The notes under the pieces were generated by a model that saw only the letters and a list, made by a program, of their open reading frames with translations, searched no databases and was not told the origin of the DNA. Position numbers and translations under genes: made by a program. This document shows, piece by piece, positions 17,881-25,094 of a DNA stretch of 64,000 nucleotides. The stretch comes from Flavivirga aquimarina (GTDB lineage: Bacteria; Bacteroidota; Bacteroidia; Flavobacteriales; Flavobacteriaceae): the NCBI RefSeq assembly GCF_030540835.1, contig NZ_JAUOEK010000084.1:1-64000 (forward strand), written 5' to 3'. Each line of letters starts with the position of its first letter. Positions within the stretch are counted from its first letter, which is position 1.

Positions 17881-17884
17881 ACAG

Positions 17885-18292
17885 TTATTTATTTGGTTGT
17901 TGTTTCGGTTTTATTAATTTCATTAGCTCTTTCTTTTTGTACGGCATTCTCATTGTTCTTCGATTACTAATAAATCCGTAATCATTCCACATCAATTCCG
18001 CTCCATCTTCGATGTCTTCATAAATCGGTAACAATTCTCCGATACCAACAAAAATCCATTCCATTTCTATTTTGTCAGAATTCGTAAATTTATATTCCGC
18101 TTCTTTTCCGAGCTTTACAGCTTTATCAAATGCTTTTTCTGGTGAATCAGCCTTAATTAAATGATGATTTCCCCAAGTTGTCACTCTTCGCAATTCTTGC
18201 TTTTCATTTCGCTCAACAGGTTCGCATTTTTCAATAATCTCAACGATGTACCAATTCCCGTTTTTATTTGAAATCTTTTCTGCGTTTTTCAT
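17885..18292 (-). CDS. DUF4288-domain protein
   Basis: The 135-residue protein shows the pattern of DUF4288: WYIVEIIEKCEPVE, a middle helix SPEKAFDKAVKLGKEAEYKF, and MEWIFVGIGELLPIYEDIEDGAEL. No signal peptide or membrane segment is visible, so it is cytoplasmic. The family is often found in accessory clusters and its role is unknown. The start codon overlaps the last base of the gene upstream (18292), so the two are translationally coupled and belong to one two-gene cassette-like unit. Confidence 0.85.
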   Translation of the reverse strand: MKNAEKISNKNGNWYIVEIIEKCEPVERNEKQELRRVTTWGNHHLIKADSPEKAFDKAVKLGKEAEYKFTNSDKIEMEWIFVGIGELLPIYEDIEDGAELMWNDYGFISNRRTMRMPYKKKELMKLIKPKQQPNK

Positions 18293-18843
18293 TATTCTCT
18301 TAAATATTTTGAAAATACGTTTGCATAACGGTCGTCAAAACTCAATTTTGTTATATCCTCAAAATTGTGCTTTGTATTTTTCTTGTCTAAAATGCCTTGA
18401 GCATTAAAATATCTTATCGAAATTGATTTTTTATTAATACGCTTTAACAGTCCAATGCAAAAAAAGTTTTGTTTAGGATGTTCGCATTCCGATATAATTG
18501 TTAATTCCGTTGCTTTAATATCTTTCACTATTGAATTCCAATCCGTTAAATCAACTTTATATTTAGCTTTTACTTCACTTATTAATCCTTCTTCTTTTAA
18601 AATCCGATGGATTGTTTTGTCATTCTTATTATATCTAACGTGTTTAATTGTTTGAATTGGAATGACTTGATAGCCTAAAACTCTGAATTCATCTGTTTCT
18701 TGAAGTAATATAAAATCAGATGACTTATCGAGAATAAATCCAGTAGAGGTTCCCTCAAAACCACCTTTTTTTCTTGTTAGTCGAACGTAAAGTTTTTCAG
18801 AACAATGTTTCTCTAATTTTTCTATTACTTTCTCTTTTTTCAC
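18292..18843 (-). CDS. Cytoplasmic protein of unknown function (183 aa)
   Basis: No signal or membrane segment is seen. The N-terminal third (KLYVRLTRKKGGFEGTSTGFILDKSSDFILLQ) looks like a small barrel. A second similar part, SECEHPKQNFFCIGLLKRINKKSISIRYFNAQG, suggests two Sm-like or SH3-like folds, but this is an inference from pattern only. It is coupled with the DUF4288 gene, and together they lie between GTTAGCTACA (17874-17883) and TGTAGCTAAC (18858-18867), a perfect 10-base inverted pair. Confidence 0.75.
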   Translation of the reverse strand: MKKEKVIEKLEKHCSEKLYVRLTRKKGGFEGTSTGFILDKSSDFILLQETDEFRVLGYQVIPIQTIKHVRYNKNDKTIHRILKEEGLISEVKAKYKVDLTDWNSIVKDIKATELTIISECEHPKQNFFCIGLLKRINKKSISIRYFNAQGILDKKNTKHNFEDITKLSFDDRYANVFSKYLRE

Positions 18844-18860
18844 GGTTCTGTTTTAATTGT

Positions 18861-19102
18861 AGCTAACGGCAGTCTGTCTCAAAACTAATTTTACTTCTCT
18901 GAGGATCTCATATTTGAGATTTTTCAAAGATACCTATCCGAATACCAAAACCAAAATAAGAGGTTTTGAGACAGTCTGACGGTCTTGTGTATGATTTCGT
19001 TGCGTGTTTCAGCAACTAATTTAGCAAATACAAACCGAATAGAAAATCCGAGAGGATTTTCGTAAGTAGGCGAGTACTAGCGATGAATTATATACGTTGC
19101 CA
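18861..19102. repeat. attC-like imperfect palindrome, element G, with MITE insertion
   Basis: Starts AGCTAACGG and ends TATACGTTGCCA. A 109 bp MITE sits at 18870-18978 with perfect ACGG duplications. The central hairpin GAAAATCC-GAGA-GGATTTTC lies near 19041. The right part CTAGCGATGAATTATATAC overlaps the stop codon of the gene at 19088. Confidence 0.78.
18870..18978. mobile_element. MITE-like element, copy 2 (109 bp)
   Basis: Same ends as copy 1 (CAGTCTGTCTCAAAAC and its inverse). The flanks are ACGG at 18866-18869 and ACGG at 18979-18982, a perfect 4-base target duplication. An internal hairpin around TCTCATATTTGAGA is shared with copy 1. Confidence 0.88.
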
Positions 19103-19663
19103 ACTGTGCTTTTCATTCAGTTCGTTTTCTAATATCGTTTGTATTTCTTTTCTTAAAATTCCTTTAGTTTGGGAAACGTTCCATTCTTTTTTTTCGCTCA
19201 AAGTGATAAAGAAAGGTTGACATTCCGATTCTCTGACTAAATAACACATTAACGTTCCGATTTCATTCACTTTTGAGTTTCCACTATACCAAATAAAAAG
19301 TCCGTCATTAGTAAATTCCGATACATATCTTTTCAGGTTATCTTTACTTTCTTGGTAAATATGCAAAGTTTTTGGATTTTCCTTTTTCACATACTGTTCA
19401 GCCGTTTTTTGATAAAAATCAGAAGATTCAACACGATTCGGATGAAAAGGCGGAATTGTTGTTTCTCCTTTCCAAATTGATAATCCAGACATTATTGTTC
19501 CAGAAAATTCCATCCATTTTTCGTCAAACCAATTATCTATTCGATTCACGAAAATATCAGTCGGATTCCAAAGGTTAATTCGGTTCTGAATTATTTTCTC
19601 GCAGTTGAGAATAAAATTCGGATTATCGTTATGTTTTTCTTTCAGCAGTTTCATTTTCGGCAT
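19088..19663 (-). CDS. Cytoplasmic protein of unknown function (191 aa)
   Basis: A soluble protein without a signal peptide, beginning MPKMKLLKEKHNDNP. It contains NLWNPTDIFVNRIDNWFDEKWMEFSG and a C-terminal segment with ESECQPFFITLSEKKEW, but I do not recognise the family. I used the ATG at 19663, 9 bases after AAGGAG of the long repeat; a TTG three codons upstream is possible. The last codons (SWQRI and stop) are read from the boundary GTTGCCAAC (19096-19104) and the attC-like element, so the stop codon is supplied by element G. The opposite boundary is GTTGGCAAC (19665-19673). Confidence 0.75.
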   Translation of the reverse strand: MPKMKLLKEKHNDNPNFILNCEKIIQNRINLWNPTDIFVNRIDNWFDEKWMEFSGTIMSGLSIWKGETTIPPFHPNRVESSDFYQKTAEQYVKKENPKTLHIYQESKDNLKRYVSEFTNDGLFIWYSGNSKVNEIGTLMCYLVRESECQPFFITLSEKKEWNVSQTKGILRKEIQTILENELNEKHSWQRI

Positions 19664-19670
19664 TGTTGGC

Positions 19671-19936
19671 AACTCCTTATATACACACTAAAAAGTGCGT
19701 TTATCCCTTAAATAAAGTCGGATATATACACCTTAATTATCTTTAGTTTAAAATCCAGAGCATTCAAATGTAAGAAAAATATTCTATCGGGAGCGGGGGA
19801 GAAATAGAAATACTGTGATTTTTTTAGTCGACCATTAATTTACAAGCAATCTACTGATTTGATGATAAGATTAATCATTGTTAGGTGTTTTTTAGATTTA
19901 GGAAAAGAATCACGGATTACAAATCTCCGATATCGG
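19671..19936. repeat. Long cassette-leader repeat, copy 4 (266 bp)
   Basis: Fourth copy, lying between the dnaN terminator and the first gene of the accessory region. Read on the minus strand, it starts GATATCGGAGATTTGTAATCCG and ends TGTGTATATAAGGAGTT, where the gene at 19088-19663 begins. As the copy next to the conserved gene dnaN, it could mark the border of the accessory region. Confidence 0.9.
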
Positions 19937-19951
19937 ATTTACTTATAAGAA

Positions 19952-19987
19952 CAAAAAAAGCAGCAATCTAATTAAAGATTACTGCTT
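19952..19987 (-). terminator. Intrinsic terminator of dnaN
   Basis: Read on the minus strand, AGCAGTAATCT and AGATTGCTGCT form an 11-base stem with one mismatch around TTAAT, followed by seven U residues. It lies about 60 bases after the dnaN stop. Confidence 0.85.
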
Positions 19988-20004
19988 CTGTATTATGAGA
20001 TTCC

Positions 20005-20042
20005 TGTCTGCACTTCGACTGCGCTCTGTGTGACACACAGGA
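20005..20042. repeat. Small REP-type palindrome near dnaN
   Basis: CTGTCTGCACTTCGACTGCG and the following CTCTGTGTGACA resemble short repetitive palindromes common in flavobacterial intergenic regions. It lies just after the dnaN stop codon, and no function is claimed. Confidence 0.4.
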
Positions 20043-20044
20043 AT

Positions 20045-21163
20045 TTAACTATTCAACATCACAGGCATTACCAACATCGTAATTTGCTCTCCTTCATCAA
20101 GTCCATCAATAGGTGTTAAGATACCGGCTCTGTTCGGCATACTCATTTCTAATTGTACTTCGTCTGATCCTAGGTTGTTTAGCATTTCGGTTAAAAAGCG
20201 TGAGTTAAAACCAATTTGCATATCGTCTCCCTGATAATCGCAAGTTAAACGCTCTTCGGCTTTGTTACTGTAATCGATATCTTCGGCAGAAATATTAAGT
20301 TCTGCACCAGCAATTTTTAAACGTATTTGATGTGTTGTTTTGTTAGAGAAAATACTAACACGTCTCACCGAGTTTAAAAACTGTGTTCTGTCAATCACCA
20401 ATTTATTTGGATTCTCTTTTGGAATAACCGCTTCGTAATTAGGGTATTTTCCATCGATTAAACGGCAAATCAGTTCAGAGTTTTCAAATGTGAATTTAGC
20501 ATTCGATTCGTTATACTCAATGGTTACATCTTCTTCGCTAGCAGCTAAAATACCTTTTAAAAGATTTAAAGGTTTTTTAGGCATGATGAATTCTGCAACT
20601 TGGTTTGCTTTAATATCTTCACGTGTGTATTTTACTAATTTATGTGCATCGGTAGCAACAAAAGTTAAACCTTCTGTTGAGAACTGAAAAAAGACACCGC
20701 TCATTACAGGGCGTAAATCGTCGTTTCCTGCTGCAAAAATAGTTTTGCTAATGGCTGTGGCTAATACATCTCCGGTAATTACTGTTTTACTCGGGTCTTC
20801 AAGAGCTACTGCTTTAGGAAACTCATTGCCATCTGCATAAGCCAAAGCGTATTTACCATGATTAGAGCTAATCTCAACAGTATTATTCTCTTCAACAACA
20901 AAAGTAAGTGGTTGCTCTGGAAATGTTTTTAAAGTATCTAATAACAAACGGGCAGGAATAGCAACACTGCCTTTGCTATCACTTTCAACATCGAGTGTAG
21001 ATGCCATAGTGGTTTCTAAATCACTTGCCGAAACTGTCAATTTAGTTTGGTCTAATTCAAATAAAAAATTATCTAAAATGGGTAAGGTGTTAGAGCTATT
21101 AATAACGCCCCCTAAAACTTGTAATTGTTTTAATAAATAGGTACTGGATACTATAAATTTCAT
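20045..21163 (-). CDS. dnaN: DNA polymerase III beta subunit (sliding clamp)
   Basis: The 372-residue protein has the beta-clamp pattern over its full length: MKFIVSSTYLLKQLQVLGGVI at the start, PILDNFLFEL, RDDLRPVMSGVFF-like AAGNDDLRPVMSGVFFQF near 157, the FATDAHKL region and the ending LVMPVMLN. Three similar domains of about 120 residues form half of the ring that keeps DNA polymerase on DNA. The gene is single, with its own intrinsic terminator, and forms the conserved border of the accessory region. Confidence 0.98.
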   Translation of the reverse strand: MKFIVSSTYLLKQLQVLGGVINSSNTLPILDNFLFELDQTKLTVSASDLETTMASTLDVESDSKGSVAIPARLLLDTLKTFPEQPLTFVVEENNTVEISSNHGKYALAYADGNEFPKAVALEDPSKTVITGDVLATAISKTIFAAGNDDLRPVMSGVFFQFSTEGLTFVATDAHKLVKYTREDIKANQVAEFIMPKKPLNLLKGILAASEEDVTIEYNESNAKFTFENSELICRLIDGKYPNYEAVIPKENPNKLVIDRTQFLNSVRRVSIFSNKTTHQIRLKIAGAELNISAEDIDYSNKAEERLTCDYQGDDMQIGFNSRFLTEMLNNLGSDEVQLEMSMPNRAGILTPIDGLDEGEQITMLVMPVMLNS

Positions 21164-21247
21164 GTATTTATACAGAGTTTAGTTTAAATAATGCTACTTA
21201 CAAATATATTCGATATGTACTTAAATTGGAAACAAACTTATTAACAT

Positions 21248-22915
21248 TTACGAAGTATACTTTTTCTTTCTGAAGTAATTAAACCCTAATCCGAATAGAC
21301 TTAATAACACCACTGGTAATGCGATATTTATAAGTTGCCATTTGGTTTTTTGTGCTGTTATTTTTTGCTGATCGAGAAATGCTATCGCAATTTCTTTGGA
21401 TCGAATGTTTATAAGTCCATCGTCGTCCAATAAATAATTTACTGCATTTAGTAAAAATTCTTTATTGCCGTAAGTTTTTCCCGTCCAACGATCAAAACCT
21501 AATTCTTGCGGGGTATTTTTTATAACATCGTTTTTAATAACATCACCATCTGCAATAACAATCATTTTAGTGGGGATGCTTTTATCTTTTCCTTCTTTAA
21601 GCTGAAAAGGTTTGATACGGTTGTTGTATACCGAAGTAAACGTACCCTCTAATAAAACCGCTAGGGTTTGATTTCCTTTGTTGAATAAAGTTGGGTCTAG
21701 TTCTTTAGTAACAATATCTAAACTAATTTCTCTTGGTATACCTTCCAACTTAGTTAGCGGAGCTGTTTCTAAAAGAATGGTTTTCTTAATGTCGTTTTTA
21801 AGTGTATCTATTTGATTTGCAAAATCAAACTTTACCAAATTTAGATTATTAACTATAGGATGGTTATTGTTTATTCCGGCTAATGGCGAATACGGCCACC
21901 TTAAAGGCTGAAACTGAGATTCGCTTCCACTACCCATAGCCAAAGTTATAGGAGCAGAGTAAAGCGTACTAATCATGACAGGATTAATACGAACCCCATA
22001 TTTGAAAAAGAAATCGGTTAGATTTAAGTCTCTGGAAACTGCGAAATTTTTACCGGAATCGTTGTATAAACTATCTTTTTCGATAGCAACAGCATCAATT
22101 AACCATAGGCTTTTTCCACCATTCATAGTGTATTGGTCTAAGACTAGTTTCTCAGCTTCGGTAAAAGCTTCAGTTGGTTTAGCAGATATAATTAAATCGA
22201 AATCATTTAAGTCTTTTAATGTTTTTTGAGAACTATTAGTAACACTATCTAAAGTAAATGGCGCAATAAAATAGTACTCACCAATCTTTTTTACAAAATC
22301 GGCAATGTATTTATCTTCAAGCTGTTTGTTACCTTTTAAAATAGCAATTTTTCTGCGTTTAGGTTTTATTAATTTACTAAAACCATCGGCAAAGGCATAC
22401 TCTAAATGTTGTACCGAATTGGTAACTATTTCTTGTTGTAATGCTCCTATTTTATTTTTAATTAGAGGAATAGTAACTGTTTGGTCGTTAAAACTTGCTA
22501 ACGCCCATGGAAAAATAATGGCTTGTGAAGATTTTCCACTTTCTTGAACGCTTAACTGCATAGGTTTTAATCCACGTTGTGTAAGCTGCTGTATGTTTCG
22601 TTCTCGTGTTGCTTCGTCTTCTAACGGATTAATAAAATTGAAAATGATGTTACTGTTTTTTGCTGCAAACTCTTCAAGTAGTTGTTTGGTTTCTCGTTGT
22701 AAACGTTTGAATTCTGAAGGAAAATCATCGCCGCTTAAAAATATATCTATGATAATGGGTGATTCTACATCTTTGATAATATTTATGGCAGATTCGCTTA
22801 GTGTGTAACGATTATCTGTAGTTAAATCAAATCGTTTGAAAACTTTGCTACTTAAAACATTAATAGCAATGATTACAAGTAGGAGTATGGTTATATGTTT
22901 AATTTTTTTATTCAA
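21248..22915 (-). CDS. gldG: Gliding motility-associated ABC transporter substrate-binding protein GldG
   Basis: The 555-residue protein has one N-terminal membrane segment (residues about 6-24), a large periplasmic domain of the GldG type (FDLTTDNRYTLSESAINIIKDVESPIIIDIFLSG) and a C-terminal membrane segment (residues about 530-550). With GldF and the ATPase GldA it makes an ABC-type complex associated with gliding in Flavobacteria. Its start overlaps the stop of the small gene at 22908 by 8 bases, so translation is coupled. GldA is not in the window. Confidence 0.95.
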   Translation of the reverse strand: MNKKIKHITILLLVIIAINVLSSKVFKRFDLTTDNRYTLSESAINIIKDVESPIIIDIFLSGDDFPSEFKRLQRETKQLLEEFAAKNSNIIFNFINPLEDEATRERNIQQLTQRGLKPMQLSVQESGKSSQAIIFPWALASFNDQTVTIPLIKNKIGALQQEIVTNSVQHLEYAFADGFSKLIKPKRRKIAILKGNKQLEDKYIADFVKKIGEYYFIAPFTLDSVTNSSQKTLKDLNDFDLIISAKPTEAFTEAEKLVLDQYTMNGGKSLWLIDAVAIEKDSLYNDSGKNFAVSRDLNLTDFFFKYGVRINPVMISTLYSAPITLAMGSGSESQFQPLRWPYSPLAGINNNHPIVNNLNLVKFDFANQIDTLKNDIKKTILLETAPLTKLEGIPREISLDIVTKELDPTLFNKGNQTLAVLLEGTFTSVYNNRIKPFQLKEGKDKSIPTKMIVIADGDVIKNDVIKNTPQELGFDRWTGKTYGNKEFLLNAVNYLLDDDGLINIRSKEIAIAFLDQQKITAQKTKWQLINIALPVVLLSLFGLGFNYFRKKKYTS

Positions 22916-23393
22916 AGGTCTTCTCTAATTGGTATTGTTTAACACGTATTACAGTATTGTTATTGTATATAAGCTCTATACATTCTTGCATATTATTAAA
23001 AGCTCCCGGTTTAAAACCTAAATTGTAATTCCACATATCGGACGATGTTGCTTTTATACTATCGTTCCAACCAAACCATTCGCTTTTTCCTAAAAGGGTT
23101 TCCACTTCTTTTTTGCTTTTTCCAAGAAACAAACTTTCGTCAATTATTTCTTTACTCATTTCGTAACGTAATGACGGTTTATCTTTCCATGCTTCGGCAT
23201 TGAAATGTTTTTGATGGTGGTAACTACTAAAAATGTTTAATATGGGGTAAAATACATAAAAATAGGCAAGGGGTGCTAATACCAAACTTATTAATAAACT
23301 TACCCATTTGCGTTTGTCTATAGTGTTAGCAAACAACCAAATTAGTACAAAAACAAGTACAAAAAGAATAATAAATAAAGGAGTGAAAATCAT
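22908..23393 (-). CDS. Small membrane protein between gldF and gldG, BamE/SmpA-like pattern
   Basis: Two membrane segments occupy residues about 3-22 and 32-55, and the remaining 100 residues form a soluble domain. The domain has LFLGKSKKEVETLLGKSEWFGWND and ends with VIRVKQYQL, a layout seen in BamE/SmpA-like folds (two helices, then a sheet). Both ends overlap their neighbours (4 bases with gldF, 8 with gldG), so it is a true member of the operon. No function is known to me. Confidence 0.75.
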   Translation of the reverse strand: MIFTPLFIILFVLVFVLIWLFANTIDKRKWVSLLISLVLAPLAYFYVFYPILNIFSSYHHQKHFNAEAWKDKPSLRYEMSKEIIDESLFLGKSKKEVETLLGKSEWFGWNDSIKATSSDMWNYNLGFKPGAFNNMQECIELIYNNNTVIRVKQYQLEKTFE

Positions 23394-24109
23394 TGCTTCT
23401 CTTTAGTAATATTTATTTTGGTTAGCATTAAAAAGAAAATAGTGACGCTTAAAAAGTACAAAATATCACGGGTATCGAGCACGCCACGGCTCATACTTTT
23501 ATAATGTAAGCTCATGCCTAATTGTTCTATAAAATTGCTTGAAGCAAAATCGGCAATGCCTTCAAAACCTATATAAAACAGAAAACAAATAAAAACGGCT
23601 GTGATAAATGATACAATTTGATTGTCTGAAAGGGAAGAGGCAAACACTCCAATGGCTGTGTAAGCCGCAATTAAAAATAATAATCCGAAGTAAGAACCTA
23701 GTGTACTACCTGTATCTATATTACCAATAGGGTTTCCTAACTGGTAAACGGTATAAACATAAAGTAAGGTTGGTAAAAGGGCTATTAAGATTAAAATAAA
23801 GGCACCAAAATATTTTCCTAAAATGATGTTTATATGTGATATTGGTTTTGTGAGTAAGAGTTCGAGAGTACCCTGTTTTTTTTCATCCGAAAAACTGCGC
23901 ATAGTAACTGCAGGAATTAAGAATATTAAAATCCAGGGTGCCAATAAAAAGAAAGGCGATAAGTCTGCAAAACCATAGTCTAAAATATTAAATTCTCCTT
24001 TAAACAACCATAAGAATAAACCATTTAAAACTAAAAAAATAGCAATGACCAAATAACCTATGGGAGATGCAAAAAATGAGTTTATTTCTTTTTTAAGTAT
24101 GGCTAACAT
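23390..24109 (-). CDS. gldF: Gliding motility-associated ABC transporter permease GldF
   Basis: The 239-residue protein has six membrane segments and the ABC-2 type permease pattern, starting MLAILKKEINSFFASPIGYLVIAIFLVLNGLFLW, with MRSFSDEKKQGTLELLLTKPIS in the first cytoplasmic loop. It is the membrane channel part of the GldA-GldF-GldG complex. It is the first gene of the operon here. Confidence 0.95.
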   Translation of the reverse strand: MLAILKKEINSFFASPIGYLVIAIFLVLNGLFLWLFKGEFNILDYGFADLSPFFLLAPWILIFLIPAVTMRSFSDEKKQGTLELLLTKPISHINIILGKYFGAFILILIALLPTLLYVYTVYQLGNPIGNIDTGSTLGSYFGLLFLIAAYTAIGVFASSLSDNQIVSFITAVFICFLFYIGFEGIADFASSNFIEQLGMSLHYKSMSRGVLDTRDILYFLSVTIFFLMLTKINITKEKQ

Positions 24110-24202
24110 GTATCTTCTTTTGTAATTGCTACGGGTTATTTTTTTATTTTATTCAAATGTATCAATTTGTCTCGCAATGCCCTTATATTATTGGCTAAAA
24201 TT

Positions 24203-24748
24203 TTATAATGTGCTTAATATGGCTTTAAAACTATCAACTTTAATACGGCCTTTTGTCGGTATCATATTTTGCCACACCCAATTGTAATGTTCAATAACTT
24301 CTTCTGCTTTAAGATGTGGTCTGTTCCCTGTTGTATGTGCATCTTTTACCACTGTAACGTTGTAGTCTTTTGCTAAGGCAGATTGTATAGTTGCTTCTAC
24401 ACAAAAATCGGTAGCACAACCTGTAATATATAATTCGTTAATATTATAAGTTTCTAATTTAGATTTAAGATTTGAATTATAAAACACATCATTAGCATAT
24501 TTACTTATTAGTATATCTTCTTTAGATACTTGTAAATCTGACAATATTTCCCATGCTTCAGTATTAGGAATAAAGTCATTATGCTTTGTACCATCGTGTT
24601 GAATGTAAAAAACATGATTTCCAGAAGTTCTAAACCTGTCGGCTAATAAATTAATTTTGTTTATCACACCATGTGTATCATATCGCGGCGTTTCTGGAGT
24701 AAAAGACCCTTTTTGCATATCGATTACTAAAAGTGCTTTATGGTTCAT
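24203..24748 (-). CDS. Isochorismatase-family cysteine hydrolase
   Basis: The catalytic triad of the family is complete: Asp10 (LLVIDMQ), Lys83 (LISKYANDVFY) and Cys116 (TGCATDFCVEAT). At 181 residues it has the usual length. Relatives hydrolyse nicotinamide, ureidoacrylate or unknown amides, and the sequence does not tell which. It follows a small monooxygenase-like gene by two bases and is cotranscribed with it. Confidence 0.9.
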   Translation of the reverse strand: MNHKALLVIDMQKGSFTPETPRYDTHGVINKINLLADRFRTSGNHVFYIQHDGTKHNDFIPNTEAWEILSDLQVSKEDILISKYANDVFYNSNLKSKLETYNINELYITGCATDFCVEATIQSALAKDYNVTVVKDAHTTGNRPHLKAEEVIEHYNWVWQNMIPTKGRIKVDSFKAILSTL

Positions 24749-24750
24749 TA

Positions 24751-25065
24751 TTAGCTCAAAGTTTCTAATTTATCGACGCTCCATGCAATTGGAGGAATAT
24801 TAAATAGGGGTTTGGTTTTAGCCCAAACGTTTTTAAAAATTTCAGATTGCCTATAGTTTTCTAGGTTCTCTTCCGTTTCCCAATAGCTGTATGTGAAAAA
24901 TATGGTTGGCTCATTTTTATCTCTATAGAGTTCTAAAAACTTACAGCCTTTAAAAGATCTTATCTTCTCTTTATTGGCATCAAAATTAGCGAGAAAAGTT
25001 TCGATGTTTTCTTCGTAAAATCCCATTTTCACAATTCTTACAAACATAAAATTATTTTTTGCCAT
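24751..25065 (-). CDS. Antibiotic biosynthesis monooxygenase (ABM)-fold protein
   Basis: A 104-residue ferredoxin-like fold protein with the ABM pattern: FVRIVKMGFYEENIETFLANFDANKEKIRSFKGC, LELYRDKNEPTIFFTYSYWETEENLENYRQSEIFKNVW. Such proteins are dimeric cofactor-free oxygenases or quinol/haem-related proteins; the exact reaction cannot be told. It forms an operon with the downstream isochorismatase-family gene and the upstream SAM hydrolase-family gene. Confidence 0.88.
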   Translation of the reverse strand: MAKNNFMFVRIVKMGFYEENIETFLANFDANKEKIRSFKGCKFLELYRDKNEPTIFFTYSYWETEENLENYRQSEIFKNVWAKTKPLFNIPPIAWSVDKLETLS

Positions 25066-25094
25066 GTCCGCTTTTGGCTTTACACAAGATACAC

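Noticed and set aside
2556-19936. The four long repeats as copies of an insertion sequence
   Set aside because: They have no coding capacity, no terminal inverted repeats and no target duplications, and one end always falls at AAGGAGTT.
1-20000. An integron integrase gene to go with the cassette-like units
   Set aside because: No tyrosine recombinase (R...HxxR...Y pattern) was seen in any frame of the window. The system is therefore called cassette-like and not an integron.
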